Source: Chrysomallon squamiferum
Lineage: Eukaryota; Mollusca; Gastropoda; Neomphalida; Peltospiridae
DNA: 64,000 nucleotides
NCBI GenBank assembly: GCA_012295275.1
Contig: CM022671.1
Span: 31,897,750 to 31,961,749 of the forward strand
Direction of reading: 5' to 3'
Shown here: positions 50,601 through 58,743 of the stretch, piece after piece
Numbering within the stretch: position 1 is the stretch's first letter
Layout of the letters: every line of letters begins with the position of its first letter
Program-made: the position numbers and the translations under genes
The notes under the pieces: generated by a model
Database searches by the model: none
The model's input: the letters and a program-made list of their open reading frames with translations, nothing else
What the model was told of the DNA's origin: nothing

Positions 50601-52574
50601 TCTGGAATTCTAAACCTTCAGATAATGACGGACAAAACTAACTTTATATCTGAAAATGATGTAACCATTCATTCCTGTAATGAAACAAAAGAGGTTGACG
50701 GTGCCAGAGCTTTAACCATTCAGCAGATATCTCCATCTCTCCTGCTGGTCAGTGCTCGTGTGTCTGATCCTGAAACTGAACAAAACTAATTAAGATTGGA
50801 GTAGGAACAACAAGAGGAGGATTTCAAATACAGCCCCTGAAGCCAACTTTTCTTCATTTCCACGAACTCGTAGAAGCTGAAGTGCCTCATGGCACCCGAA
50901 TTTTTGTCACTGTAACTGCTGAAAATTCTGCACAGTTGGTGTCAGTGTTTCAATCAGATGTTTTAATTATTGACCACACACCACCAGTAATTACTAAAGC
51001 AACAGCAAATCTGGTCTATTATTCTGAAAGAAGTGTTGAGAGAGTTGTTGTCAAGGTATCGTGGAGTGTAGAGGACAAAGAAAGTGGCTTGAAATCTTGT
51101 TGGTGTGCACTGGGTAAGTAAATGTTTGTTTAACAAGAAACTTCAAATATTCTGTGAAATAATTACAGACTGCATTGCTATGATTATTAAAGCAGCAAAT
51201 AAACTTTCCAAAGACTAATGTATTGTACATTTAAAGAAGCTATAATGTTTTATTAATAATTATGCCTTCATAAATGTTTTAAATTCTGAATTAGTATATT
51301 GTAATCAATCAAAACTAATCACAATATTTTTGTTTTATGGAAACTAATATATTTATTCAAAAGATAAATTAAGTATATATTTATCTCTGACATCTTTTAA
51401 TATGAGAATTACTGTGTCACCTTATTCTAAAAATATACTTACAGGTGTGTAAAAAATTAATTTTGGTTAAGGTAGTTTAAATGATTTTTTTTTTTTTTTT
51501 GTTTTAATTATATTAATTCATAATCTCAACTCTGGGATATCTCATGATTTAACACATGATTTTAATCTGCAGGACACAGTCCTATGTCTGAACACATACA
51601 ACCATGGACACTCTCTACTTACCTTACAAGATGTAGCTTGGTCCTCCCCAATCCTTATCATCGTGAAAAGATTTATGCCAGTGTTGAGTGTTTTAACCAG
51701 ATTGAGCTGCACTCCTCAGCATCAGTTGGTCCTCACACAGTGTTACTTCAGCCCCAGTCATCACTGGATGGGAAAGTCATGTTTCTGCAGGCAAATCAAA
51801 GATCTGGTCCTGCAGTAAGTCTTCCAGTTCAGACTGATACATCACGACTCCAAGTGACCTGGTCAAGGCTGGGCGACGACAGCAACACTAAAACTTTCCT
51901 CTACCGCATCACTGCAGGAAAAGATCCAGTGACAAAATGGACAAACACAAGCTGCAACTACATTGATGTGAATTTAGCTCTGACCAGTGGTGTCACATAC
52001 ACAGCCGAAGTTGTTGCAGTAGATTCTCGAGAGCTGAAGAGCGAAGTTGTGTCTGGTTCTGTTGTTGTAGATAGCCGTCCACCACAGCTTACAGGTTACT
52101 GTTATTATATTTCAACAGTTTCAGCATAGTGCATACAAACAAAATACACATATAAAGTAGTGCCTATGGTTCAAAGTTTGTCTTTATATAATTATTGTTG
52201 CAGTTTTAGGATTAAACAATTAAAAATATTTAATATATATATATATGTATGTATGTAATTTTGTTTCAATTGTTTATAAATTTATTAAATTAAACTTTGT
52301 ATTTTTAGGTTCATCTGCTAACATACACTGGAAGGGGACTACAGTTCATCTGGACTGGGGTGCAGTATTTTCTCACCCTCGATCAGCCTTGGTCTACAAT
52401 GTTGCTGTTGGATCCAGAAATGGCTACTCTGATTTATTTCGTGTTGCAGAGACTGATGTATCAACAGCTGATTTTCCTGTGACATCATCAGTCACATCAC
52501 TGAATATGATCATCACAGCAACAGCAGACAATGGACAATGTGTTAGATACATTTCATCCAAAAAAAGAAACTAA
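29327..52574 (+). CDS. Gene B: giant secreted PLAT/EGF/FN3-like repeat protein (20 exons, one apparent frameshift)
   Basis: Exons: 29327-29379, 29832-30003, 31328-31414, 32240-32318, 36828-36950, 37718-37993, 38707-38845, 39067-40243, 40493-41690, 41957-43335, 43626-44334, 44766-44882, 45292-45602, 46305-46412, 46685-46838, 47140-47323, 47929-49547, 49828-51113, 51573-52094, 52309-52574. All junctions agree in phase. The sum is about 9,960 nt, about 3.3 thousand codons. The only conflict is a missing base near 50785 inside exon 18. Domain order: signal peptide, PLAT/LH2, EGF-like Cys cluster, then at least 14 units bearing D-x-x-P-P. No transmembrane segment is visible and it ends at TAA 52572-52574, so it is probably an extracellular or matrix protein. 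No known named homologue was recognised. Confidence 0.8.
30510..30582. repeat. (AT)n(AG)n compound microsatellite
   Basis: (AT) about 13 units then (AG) about 22 units in gene B intron 2, 240 bp before element 4. Confidence 0.95.
30825..31138. mobile_element. Short TIR element (MITE), element 4 (gene B intron 2)
   Basis: A perfect 17-bp inverted repeat, CCGGACCAATTATCCGG at 30831-30847 and its reverse complement at 31114-31130, each next to TA; the similarity extends outward on the right as TACAGGTACCGG. The interior is CpG-rich (GGGGCGCGAGGCATTCCGG) and has no credible coding frame. The outer CAGGTACCGG form fits a pogo/Tigger-type end. A degenerate partial copy lies at 35960-36045, and its ends resemble the minisatellite unit there. 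Confidence 0.75.
31618..32178 (-). mobile_element. Tigger-like MITE, element 3 (gene B intron 3)
   Basis: Near-perfect inverted ends: CAGTGGAACCTCGGCTTACG at the left and CAGTGGAACCTCGGGTTACG in reverse complement at the right, each flanked by TA, total 561 bp. Inside, on the minus strand, MARKKTKSDKNNVG and YKRITAEVKKEVIAKHESGV resemble the start of a Tigger transposase N-terminal helix-turn-helix, then the frame fails. It lies between exons 3 and 4 of the PLAT-coding part. The end similarity suggests a fairly recent insertion. Confidence 0.85.
33820..35975. repeat. 27-bp minisatellite array in gene B intron 4
   Basis: Dozens of imperfect head-to-tail units. The best run, 35785-35970, repeats ATATCAGACCATTTATGTATAATACAG; elsewhere the unit is ATACAGGTACCAGACCATTTATATATA. 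Degenerate copies occur from about 33820 to 34137 and from 34920 to 35975, split by element 5. The unit is open in several frames on both strands, so it produces apparent proteins (for example repeats of INGLIPVLY), but these are low-complexity products of the array and not genes. Confidence 0.9.
34141..34919. mobile_element. TIR element 5 inside the gene B intron 4 minisatellite
   Basis: The left end is CCGTATATATTTGTAAAGGC; the right end in reverse complement is CCGTATATACTTGTGTATAA. Both are flanked by TA. The element interrupts the 27-bp repeat array: array units lie on both sides. The right part carries TAAGTCGACCCCC and ATTCGACTTATACAC, subterminal repeats typical of MITEs with coding-free interiors. 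No transposase frame is visible in about 780 bp. It is probably a Tc1/mariner-superfamily derivative, on the TA flanks alone. Confidence 0.6.
35960..36045. mobile_element. Degenerate 5' fragment of element 4 at the minisatellite end
   Basis: The text TCAGACCATTTATCTGGCATGCCTGGGGC...GATTTTCTGGTTTTCTGTACCAAGACTTAA aligns with the start of element 4 (GGACCAATTATCCGGACTCC...GGATTTCTGGTACCAAGGTA). The last minisatellite unit runs straight into it. The right end of the element is not visible. Confidence 0.6.
36828..36950 (+). CDS. Gene B exon 5: EGF-like Cys cluster
   Basis: 123 nt between TTTGTAG and GTGAGT. Read in the phase set by exon 4, it gives ATCSWNRRWCWPGDC, then SSCKCRRGFKK and PDFTKCD: six Cys with the C-x-C-x-x-G-F ending of an EGF-like unit. 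A second frame is also open but has no Cys and would need the other donor of exon 4, so I rejected it. The exon sits at the end of a 4.5-kb intron full of repeats. It would form a small spacer between the PLAT domain and the repeat array. Confidence 0.72.
37718..38845 (+). CDS. Gene B exons 6-7: first FN3-like segment
   Basis: Exon 6 (37718-37993) reads ISAVPDLMTCNIRIEDKNGQ and later FNYIVKSANHAGIVNGVANV, ending GAAATGGTTAATG before the donor GTACAG. Exon 7 (38707-38845) reads GKHRTVNTINLKGGGDCSEH and ends QNLQNGE before GTATTT. The K-S-A-N-x-A-G-I element is the Y-x-x-x-x-A-x-N-x-A-G-L strand of the later repeats. Several N-x-S/T sites (NVT, NFT, NKT) fit a glycosylated secreted protein. The exon 7 acceptor (TTTAAG) is weak; its support is phase agreement and four Cys/N-glycosylation features in an otherwise non-coding area. 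Confidence 0.65.
38470..38560. mobile_element. Possible hAT-type MITE fragment before gene B exon 7
   Basis: ACATAGGCAACCTTTTTCAACAAGCGGGTTGTTT...CATCAAGTGGGCCACACC resembles the conserved end of hAT-like non-autonomous elements (GGCAACCTTTT then GCGGGCC). The other end was not found. Classification is by memory of such ends and is tentative. Confidence 0.35.
39067..40243 (+). CDS. Gene B exon 8: FN3-like repeats
   Basis: A 1,177-nt open exon (392 codons), phase 2 in, phase 0 out. It reads RLCTEFVVSSGGFFEYTDFD at its start and ends LPVVKLPVGV. The recognisable repeat parts are VTVHIDRTVPDISNMWLV (a degenerate D-x-x-P-P hinge) and FEATDAHSGVYSVEWFLGTQ, which matches the W-x-x-F-x-D-x-x-S-G-I-x-x-Y-x-x-A-x-G core. 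FELFASSLVNITFKLPKAPS and VHDIAGNVRFARRFVLF belong to an earlier unit. Numerous N-x-S/T sites are present. Repeats sit head to tail with no linker. Confidence 0.82.
40493..41690 (+). CDS. Gene B exon 9: FN3-like repeats with three D-x-x-P-P hinges
   Basis: 1,198 nt (399 codons), phase 0 in, phase 1 out. Three hinges are clear: LDASPPVAGVVHEG (near 40688), KDATPPLMAD (near 41024) and MDETPPQVTEKL (near 41554). Each follows a strand such as FTLTATNMAML, SSVVAFNNAMEPS or IFLKTVNKAGLTSS, and is followed by a core such as NMHGFIDHESGIRYYLVAL. The start TSCKDDRECYCPSVGPC and the stretch around IWCKKAKIWLV, then TCQKKCLHL, contribute extra Cys, perhaps disulfide-linked inserts. This exon defines the unit best: about 100-130 residues from hinge to hinge. 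Confidence 0.85.
41957..43335 (+). CDS. Gene B exon 10: FN3-like repeats
   Basis: 1,379 nt (459 codons), phase 1 in, phase 0 out. It reads AVGVEYMTPILQTPERLQGQ at the start. The strand signature appears as FELYIYNTAGHFCTVKTETF and KKYYTSVKAESSGGSTVSS, followed by FIIVDITDSEYI, where the D-x-x-P-P hinge has decayed to D-I-T-D-S. Cys pairs occur at QCHRKGYAGC and CSNTSKDC. The last part, GLQATVLSKSTNC followed by DALCDSSNSVRIFQWYLA, begins another unit that continues in exon 11. No internal stop. Confidence 0.82.
43626..44882 (+). CDS. Gene B exons 11-12: FN3-like repeats
   Basis: Exon 11 (43626-44334) carries FICAKVFCTSGFSDIICT, a long variable stretch, YFICAHIQASVVTREF and VVDDDPPEPGRVDI (hinge near 44168), then ATWRGFSDVEKYLT and GIAGYAIAVG at the donor. 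Exon 12 (44766-44882) continues GTLPNSEDVISFYSVG and QIYYVTVK, the strand before the next hinge. Its donor GTTTAT is poor, but the next acceptor restores phase and the repeat reads through without a gap. In this part of the gene introns interrupt repeats at the A-x-G and Y-x-x-V-K positions. Confidence 0.78.
45292..47323 (+). CDS. Gene B exons 13-16: FN3-like repeats in short exons
   Basis: Exon 13 (45292-45602): ASDYLGHTSSSVSEGVLVDT continuing as TPPVPGKVDIEG, then IQWHGFEDLESGLVDVRLDI. Exon 14 (46305-46412): VTNQAGLSTVQHTVPFVIDT, SPPDTGVV. Exon 15 (46685-46838): YHCHWSGFRDAHSGIAGYQV, ALGSNPLDDDV. Exon 16 (47140-47323): FTPGKKYYVKVKACNQAGLC, SSDGLLMDNTPPLSG. All four joins agree in phase (0, 0, 1, 2). 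The best conserved copies of the unit are here: W-x-G-F-x-D-x-x-S-G, Y-x-V-x-V-K-A-x-N-x-A-G-L and D-x-T-P-P-x-x-G-x-V. They are useful for building a profile. Confidence 0.84.
47929..49547 (+). CDS. Gene B exon 17: long exon of FN3-like repeats with a Cys-rich insert
   Basis: 1,619 nt (about 539 codons), phase 2 in, phase 1 out. Hinges: VDNTTPQVIQ (near 48173), IDSTPPQLGG (near 48512) and VDSTPPKIRRG (near 49367). Core strands include WQGFEDPESEIKHFEWCLGY and NLTWYGFSDSESKITQYHL. Between the second and third hinges lies a Cys-rich insert, SCDIHYCSKDCTCAIVGRTC (about 48905-48975), unlike the rest of the array and possibly a small disulfide knot. The exon ends FQMGSSPYG at the donor GTATAT. 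Confidence 0.85.
49828..51113 (+). CDS. Gene B exon 18: FN3-like repeats, broken by an apparent single-base frameshift
   Basis: The exon reads from GSDVIKPTSVGRNTNYSISQ through VVVDDEVPLAGVV (hinge near 49983), WRGFQDRHSAIVSYRVAVYK and LIDSTPPTGFECL (near 50304) to VSDPETEQN, then TAA at 50787-50789. In another frame, directly from 50786, the repeat resumes: LIKIGVGTTRGGFQIQPLKP, VTVTAENSAQLVSVF, IDHTPPVIT (near 50971), DKESGLKSCWCALG, up to a good GTAAGT donor in the phase that the next exon needs. The break falls at the A-run 50782-50785; one extra A would restore the frame. This is a sequencing or assembly error, an allele, or early loss of function. Confidence 0.75.
51573..52574 (+). CDS. 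Gene B exons 19-20: C-terminal FN3-like repeats
   Basis: Exon 19 (51573-52094) reads GHSPMSEHIQPW, YHREKIYASVECFNQIELHS, LQVTWSRLGDDSNTKTFLYR, TAEVVAVDSRELKS and VVDSRPPQLT (hinge near 52069). Exon 20 (52309-52574) reads GSSANIHWKGTTVHLDWGAV, YNVAVGSRNGYSDL and ATADNGQCVRYISSKK before TAA. The protein ends one repeat after the last hinge, with no membrane segment or GPI-type tail. This exon could be spliced onward in another isoform, but no candidate downstream exon is visible before gene C. Confidence 0.8.
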
Positions 52575-52717
52575 GTGGATAATTGTGAGAAACAGCATCT
52601 GAGAATATTTTAATCTCTCAAATTACACTACATTATTTTTTATTTTTTTTTTTTTTTGGTTTGTTTGTTTGTGAGTTTGGAGGGGTTTTTTTTTTTTTTT
52701 TTTTTTGGTAGACTATT

Positions 52718-52728
52718 AATAAAATAAA
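52718..52728 (+). terminator. Polyadenylation signals of gene B
   Basis: Two overlapping AATAAA hexamers (52718-52723 and 52723-52728) lie about 145 bp after the gene B stop codon, just past a long T-run. They are the first AATAAA hexamers seen after the stop and fit a short 3' UTR. The region is AT-rich, so chance matches are likely. Confidence 0.45.
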
Positions 52729-55700
52729 GAAGCAGAATTCTGTGTTTTGTGTGGCATAAATTAACAATATGTTTATACTAACTTAAATCATTTGTTTTAT
52801 TATTTACAAGTATTCATTTATAATTGTATCCAGATAATTAATCTTCTAAAATAATAATATTATAATTTGCATATATATAAAGTAGAAAATAAATACAGAT
52901 AAATAGACTTATTTTTATTTTTAAATTAATTGTTTATTATTATTTTAATTATTGCTTTTTGTACATAACCGAATCACAAAATGTGTGTTAGTGACAAATT
53001 ATATCACTTAGTAACATTGTTCTGGGAATGTTTTGTTTTGTGTGCCATAAATTAACAAAACTTCTATTTTGACTATTATTTATTATTTACAAATACAGAT
53101 TTATAACTGTATCCAAGTATTAATGTTCTTGAACAGTAATATTATAATTTATATAGAAAATAAATATGGATGAATAGATTTGTTTTTCTTATTTTTAAAT
53201 TTATTTTTTATAATTATTGTTATAATTAATTTTGTGTTCATTTAATAATTGAATCACTGAATCACATCAAAAGGTATGAAAAGGAATGAGAATTTTAAAG
53301 AATATATTCTGTAATTTTTGCTTTCAAGGCCAATTTATTATCATTACAAATTTGATTATCTGAATCCAAATTTCTAAAAGGAACGTGGATACAAAATTTG
53401 AAGAATTGTGTCAAAGGAGAACATTTTTCAGAGAACATGGAAAAGGACAACCCAAAAAACTGAATAAATAATATGAAATAATATTAATGAAATATAGTAG
53501 AAAGGAAACTGAAAGAACTAAAATGGAAATAAAATTTTAAGATATTAGGCTGAAAATAAAATTGAAACACGGAATATATCAAAAATAACATGAAAAATAA
53601 AAAATAAAACTGATATGCGGTTAAAAGAAGTAAAATTGAGGAATTTAAACAACTAAGTTTTAAAACGATAACATTATTGAAAACGATAACATGAAAATAA
53701 AAATGTTAAATTTTAAATGTAAAAAATATTAAATATTTAAGAAAATAAATCAAAAATATTGTGACATTTATAGAATTGATGAATTTTGTTCAAGGAAATA
53801 ATATGAAACATGTGACATTTAAAAACAAAAATAAAATTCAAAACAAAATTCAATAAACAGAAAGATTAAAATAAGTATAATGGAAATAAAATAAGAGATA
53901 AATAAAAGTCAAAAACTAAAAATAAAATATTAAGTATGTATAATCTAATTCGAATTTTAAAAAGGTAATTTGTCAGAGAGTTAAACAAAATACATTTAAA
54001 GATAAAACAAAATATTTAAATAACACAAAAGAAAATTAAGATTTACTGACTTACTGGTAGATGATGATTTTGGTGTATCTATATAGCTATCTTTAAATGC
54101 AGTGATTGTCTGAAAGGACCTAACCTTTTATAATCACTATCTTGAAAACTAATACATTTTCAGTATATTCAATATTACAAATTTTATATTAAAAAAAAAA
54201 AATTAAAAAAAATTAAATGGTTTATAATAATAATAACTGTTTCTCCATTACACATTTAAAACATTGTTAAATAAAGATATAATACTGCCTCCTAGTTTTC
54301 AAAATACTTATATCAAATCAAATCAAGCCTCTATTATACTCACATGATTTTGATAGATTCAGCGTTGTGATTAAAAGAAAGCTTCGTATGTTCTCTGTAA
54401 TCATCAACAATATTATTTAAGTTTCTTGGATTTTTTTTTTTTTTTTTTTTTTTTGAAAACATACACGAGTTGTAAAATTCTTTATTTTAACAAAAAAGAA
54501 AAAAGTAAAAACAGAAAAGAAAAAATAACAAGAATAACGAAGAAAACAGAAATTAAACACACATCAAGATGCAAATATTACTAAAATAAATTAAAATTAT
54601 TTACGACTGAAAAAAATTATAATAATAAAAACAAAATCTGTTTTGTAGAAACACGACTGATACTTCTAAGTCTGATTCCACTTAGTGGTTCACTGAGCTA
54701 TATGCCAGTCTAACCAAATTACTTGAACCTCAGAATCCGTGATATATGCTATCCTATCCTAAAATGTAAATAAAAGATCTCATCTTGATAATGGAAAAAT
54801 GTAGCATGTTTAGTCTGAAGGCTATGACAAAAGAACCATACTGTAGACACGATACAGCTGATGGACATTCAATCAATGCTGTCATTAAATACGAGAATAT
54901 TAACAGCTGTTTATATGATATCGAACATTTGGCAGTTTGACATACAAAGGAAATTCGATTTGCCGTTTACATCAAGCGATACTTATAATCTTTTCTCCAG
55001 TGTGTCACTCCTGAAGCATTGGTTAGAACGGAAATAGCGCTTTAAATAAATACAACAACAAGAAGAAGAAATGGGAGAAGAAGAAGAACAACAACAACAA
55101 CAATAATAATAACAGCAATAACAACAACAAAAAAGAACAATAATAATAATAACAATAACACTATTAATAATACTAGTAAAAGCATGGACCAACAGGAACG
55201 ATAACTCGTAACGGCACAAATTACGTCACGGAAAAAAGCCGATTTAATGGTAAAAAACAACTCCTAAATGTTCTTTTCTGCTATGTTCTGAAAGCGGGAA
55301 CATTGACAACAACAAAAGTTAATACATTAATCTTATTCCACATTATAGTTTCAGTTTATTATGAACGCATTTACACAAAAATAATCCAGTTTGAAAAGTT
55401 TGCTCATGTTGAAAAAGTAGTTAGAAAAGGCTCCTGACATCATGGATTGGTAATATGAACAACCATCCTTACCTTTATCAATGTAAATCATAAAAAGTTA
55501 TGAAAAATGGACGCAAAATAATTTAATTTGGAAGTTCAAAAATGTCCGTGAGTTCACGGAAACTTCCGTTAATATTTAAGTGTTTATATTATCATGTTAG
55601 CTCTTTATTTAAAATACATTGTATATTATATATCTCTTTTTATTTTCACTAAAATTGTTTACTTTTAAAAAAAAAAAATATTTATTTTATTTGTTTTAAA

Positions 55701-55867
55701 TGTTATATAAGATTTTACTAATTTTTTAATTTTCTATGCTTGTTAAAATGCAAAGTAACTTTCTTTTTGAACTTTATTGACTGGATAGTGGTTAATACCA
55801 TGTTTTTGAAAAGTCGCTAAAGGTTTTTACACACAACCATTTGCATCCAAAATATCAATATCGTAGT

Positions 55868-55935
55868 ACTTGACTGACTCGGATAAATTGGTGTCCTGGT
55901 TCAAATCCTGTTAGTGGTGGTTGTGTATATTTTAT
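55868..55935. repeat. tRNA-like SINE fragment with B box
   Basis: ACTTGACTGACTCGGATAAATTGGTGTCCTGGTTCAAATCCTGTTAGTGGTGG: GGTTCAAATCC matches the polymerase III B box and the flanking text resembles the T arm of a tRNA-derived SINE. There is no foldable anticodon arm, so it is not a tRNA gene. It lies alone in the B-C intergenic region. Confidence 0.5.
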
Positions 55936-58505
55936 AAAAACTGGGTGAATGGTCTGATTTTGAATAAAGGATGAATATTTTGATTTCGAAGTGATTTGTT
56001 AAATTAAAAACTGTTTATAATGAGCTGATACCACAGTCATTTAAAATCAAAATAAGTTGCTATTTTGTATTACAGATTTTACCGATGTAATTAGTTTACA
56101 CCATTGCTTCTTTTATTTATTTGTTTATTTTATATATCAGTCTAAAATCAACTTACAAAGCCTGTGATTAGTTCATTTATTTTTGCTAAAAATCAAAGTT
56201 TGCCTTGCATTTGTGTGTTGTGTGTCATATATGATCAAAATGTATGTGTCTTTAAAAACCTGATATCATGTTACTATTGGTCACAGAACATCAATGTTTA
56301 AAAAGTAATTTTGATATTTAATTATATTTATATTTTGTTTCCTGTTTTGTTTTTATATATATTTAATAAAATGGTACTTTATATTTTCATCTTTTGCATT
56401 GTATTTTAATTGTATTTATTTATTTATTATTTTAATTATTAGGGTTTTCTTATTATTATTATTACTGCTACTACTGGTAACACCCTTTAATTATATTATT
56501 TTATTATATAATTTTTCTATTTATTTACTTATTTTTATCTTTTTAATTATACAGTTTTTGTGTTTTGGGAGGGTGAACAGGGGTTTTTGGTTATTTATTT
56601 TTTCTTTGTTGCTAAAAATCAACGTTTGCATACAAAACATTATATACATCACTAAACACACTGATTGTATTTTATTCTGTAAAGTTTATAAGCTGTGTAT
56701 AACTTTTTATTTTCATTGACATGTTTAGAAACAAGATTGTTTTAACAATCTAATTATTTAATTCATATCTAAAACAAGACATTGTTTTATATATTGTATG
56801 TATATAATTTCACATACTGTAACATAGATTGTTTTTAAAAATCATAATACTTCCTTGAACCAGAAACAATGCTAATTTGGTGAATAAAAAATAAAAAATA
56901 AAAAATTATGATGCCTGCTTTAATGTTACAAGAATAGGTTTAGATACAGATATATGTAAGATATATTAAATCATGATTTTACCTGTAAAAATAAATATAA
57001 AAAAAATAATAATAATTTTAATATTTGTAATATATATATTTTCCATAATAAGTTAAGAAACAAAGTAGATATTTATCTCTTTTTTTTCATGATGTCATGA
57101 TTCAAATGTATATCAGTAAAAAACATGAATGGAAACTATTTTTGATTGTTATACACATCAAATAAGTTTAGGTACTATGCACTTGGGTAAAAATATTAAC
57201 TGCTTAACATCAATAAATATATTTTATTTATGTTGTTATTTATTTCTTTATTTATTATTACTCTGTATAAGTGATATTTCCCAATCTGACTTATGCTTAC
57301 TACTGAATTAAATATGGTCTGTGCTCAACAATATTTTAAAAATCAATTCCAAACTGCTGATGTGTCTTGATATTGCAGTTTTGTCTTAAGTTCTTGTCAT
57401 AAAATTATGTTTAGTATGTTTTTAAAATAGAGAGGAACATTCCAAACACATATCTGTAATAATTACGGATCCAATTACAGATACACATATTTTATATTTC
57501 ATTAATTTGTTCTTTTGCTGTGAACCCAATTCCTGGACAGTTAATTTCTCAGTTTTAATGTCTTGTGTAAAAAGTGATATTTGAAATCTGCATTTTTTGC
57601 ATTGTACTTGACTGTCTTAGATTAAGTTAAAATCATAAACTGTTATAAGTGACCAACATTCCTGCTTTTCTCATGCCCAAAAACACATTTTAAAGTTTCA
57701 CTGATAACTTTAATAATTATGTATGAAAATGGATCAAAACAGATTCAAAAGTATACCAAAACTGATGAAATAAGTCCAGAAAAATAAGCTTGTATTTTTC
57801 TGATATATAACTGTAAAATAAAATATGTTTAGTGCATACTTAAATAAAACCCTTCCCTTCTTGCAATTTAATTCCTCTAATACAAAATTTTGTTCTCAAA
57901 ATCCATGCAATGTTAAAAATTTCTGAGAATAAGAAATGAAGTATTTGTAATTAAAAACTGGAGAGTTCATTACAATTCCAAAAAAAAAATAATCATGTTA
58001 ATAAAATAGATAACTTAATCTGAAATCCATCAGTTTTTAAAACAAAAATTGGTAGTGTTCTTGAATTTATTTTAATTCCTTACGTTTTTAGAGAGAGATT
58101 TCAGATCAAATTCTAGTTTTAAATTAAAACAGCAAAAAAATCAACAGATTTTTGTCTTTTTCATGTTTATTAGTGAATATGGATGTCATCATATATATAT
58201 ATATATATATATATAAAATGCATTAATGTAGATTAATATTTCGTTTCTTCTGAAGAAACAGTTCTTTAGTTACTATTGTGTCTCAGATAAAAACAATTAT
58301 AAAATTTTTATGAAGTCCATAATTAACTTGGATAAAAAATTAACGTCAGGAACGTTTATTGCAAAATACAATGTAATTTACTTTAGAAAACAACATTTTA
58401 CTATAAATAACTATGAAAAGGGGGGAAAAAAGTAAAAATGAAAAATTGAAACAACACAAAAACGTCTACAACTACATTAAATGAAATAACAGAATTGCTT
58501 GAATT

Positions 58506-58511
58506 ATTTAT
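58506..58511 (-). terminator. Polyadenylation signal after gene C exon g
   Basis: TTTATT on the plus strand (AATAAA on minus), about 65 bp past the exon g stop codon. A matching AATAAA for exon f lies at 59631-59636, about 135 bp past its second-frame stop. Both copies could therefore terminate transcripts, as alternative last exons require. Chance matches are common in this AT-rich DNA. Confidence 0.4.
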
Positions 58512-58574
58512 TATTTCTATAAAGTCTTCTAAGCCATCTTGAATGACTATTAAAAGTGAAACAAAGAATGTTTG

Positions 58575-58743
58575 TTAAATTTCAATTTCAACCAGTTGGG
58601 GAGTTTTCTCATCCAGTAAGACCTGTGGATCAATAGGATGGACTCTAACTGGAACTTGGAACATTTCCTGTAGCTTTGAAGCACTGAGGTTGTTAGATAA
58701 CTGAACATCATGTGTATGATCAGAAACACTGTCAGGAAGTAGA
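58575..58743 (-). CDS. Gene C last exon g (distal copy), alternative cytoplasmic tail
   Basis: 169 nt, acceptor CTCAG at 58744, phase fits exon e. It reads LLPDSVSDHTHDVQLSNNLS, ASKLQEMFQVPVRVHPIDPQ, VLLDEKTPQLVEIEI, stop TAA at 58575-58577. Aligned with copy f it keeps LPD-x-V, H-x-V-Q, N-L-x-x-S-x-L-x-E-M-x-Q-V, P-Q-x-L-L-D-E-K-x-P-Q and E-x-E-I at the C-terminus. Intact reading frame after duplication suggests this copy is used. It is either the second of two alternative last exons or the ancestral one. The E-I terminus could be a weak PDZ-binding end; that is speculation. Confidence 0.75.

Larger units (their letters stand above)
52575..58574. other. AT-rich intergenic region between convergent genes B and C
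   Basis: Six kilobases between the stop codons of B (plus) and C (minus). No reading frame here has coding character; the open stretches are low-complexity. Visible contents: T-runs (52635-52658, 52687-52706, 54429-54454); a near-duplicate pair about 300 bp apart (around 52741-52930 and 53036-53190, both with TGTGTGGCATAAATTAACAA-like text); an A-rich block 53400-54010; AAC/AAT repeats 55050-55165; a tRNA-like SINE fragment at 55868-55935; and, from about 57948, the first copy of the gene C duplication. Confidence 0.6.
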
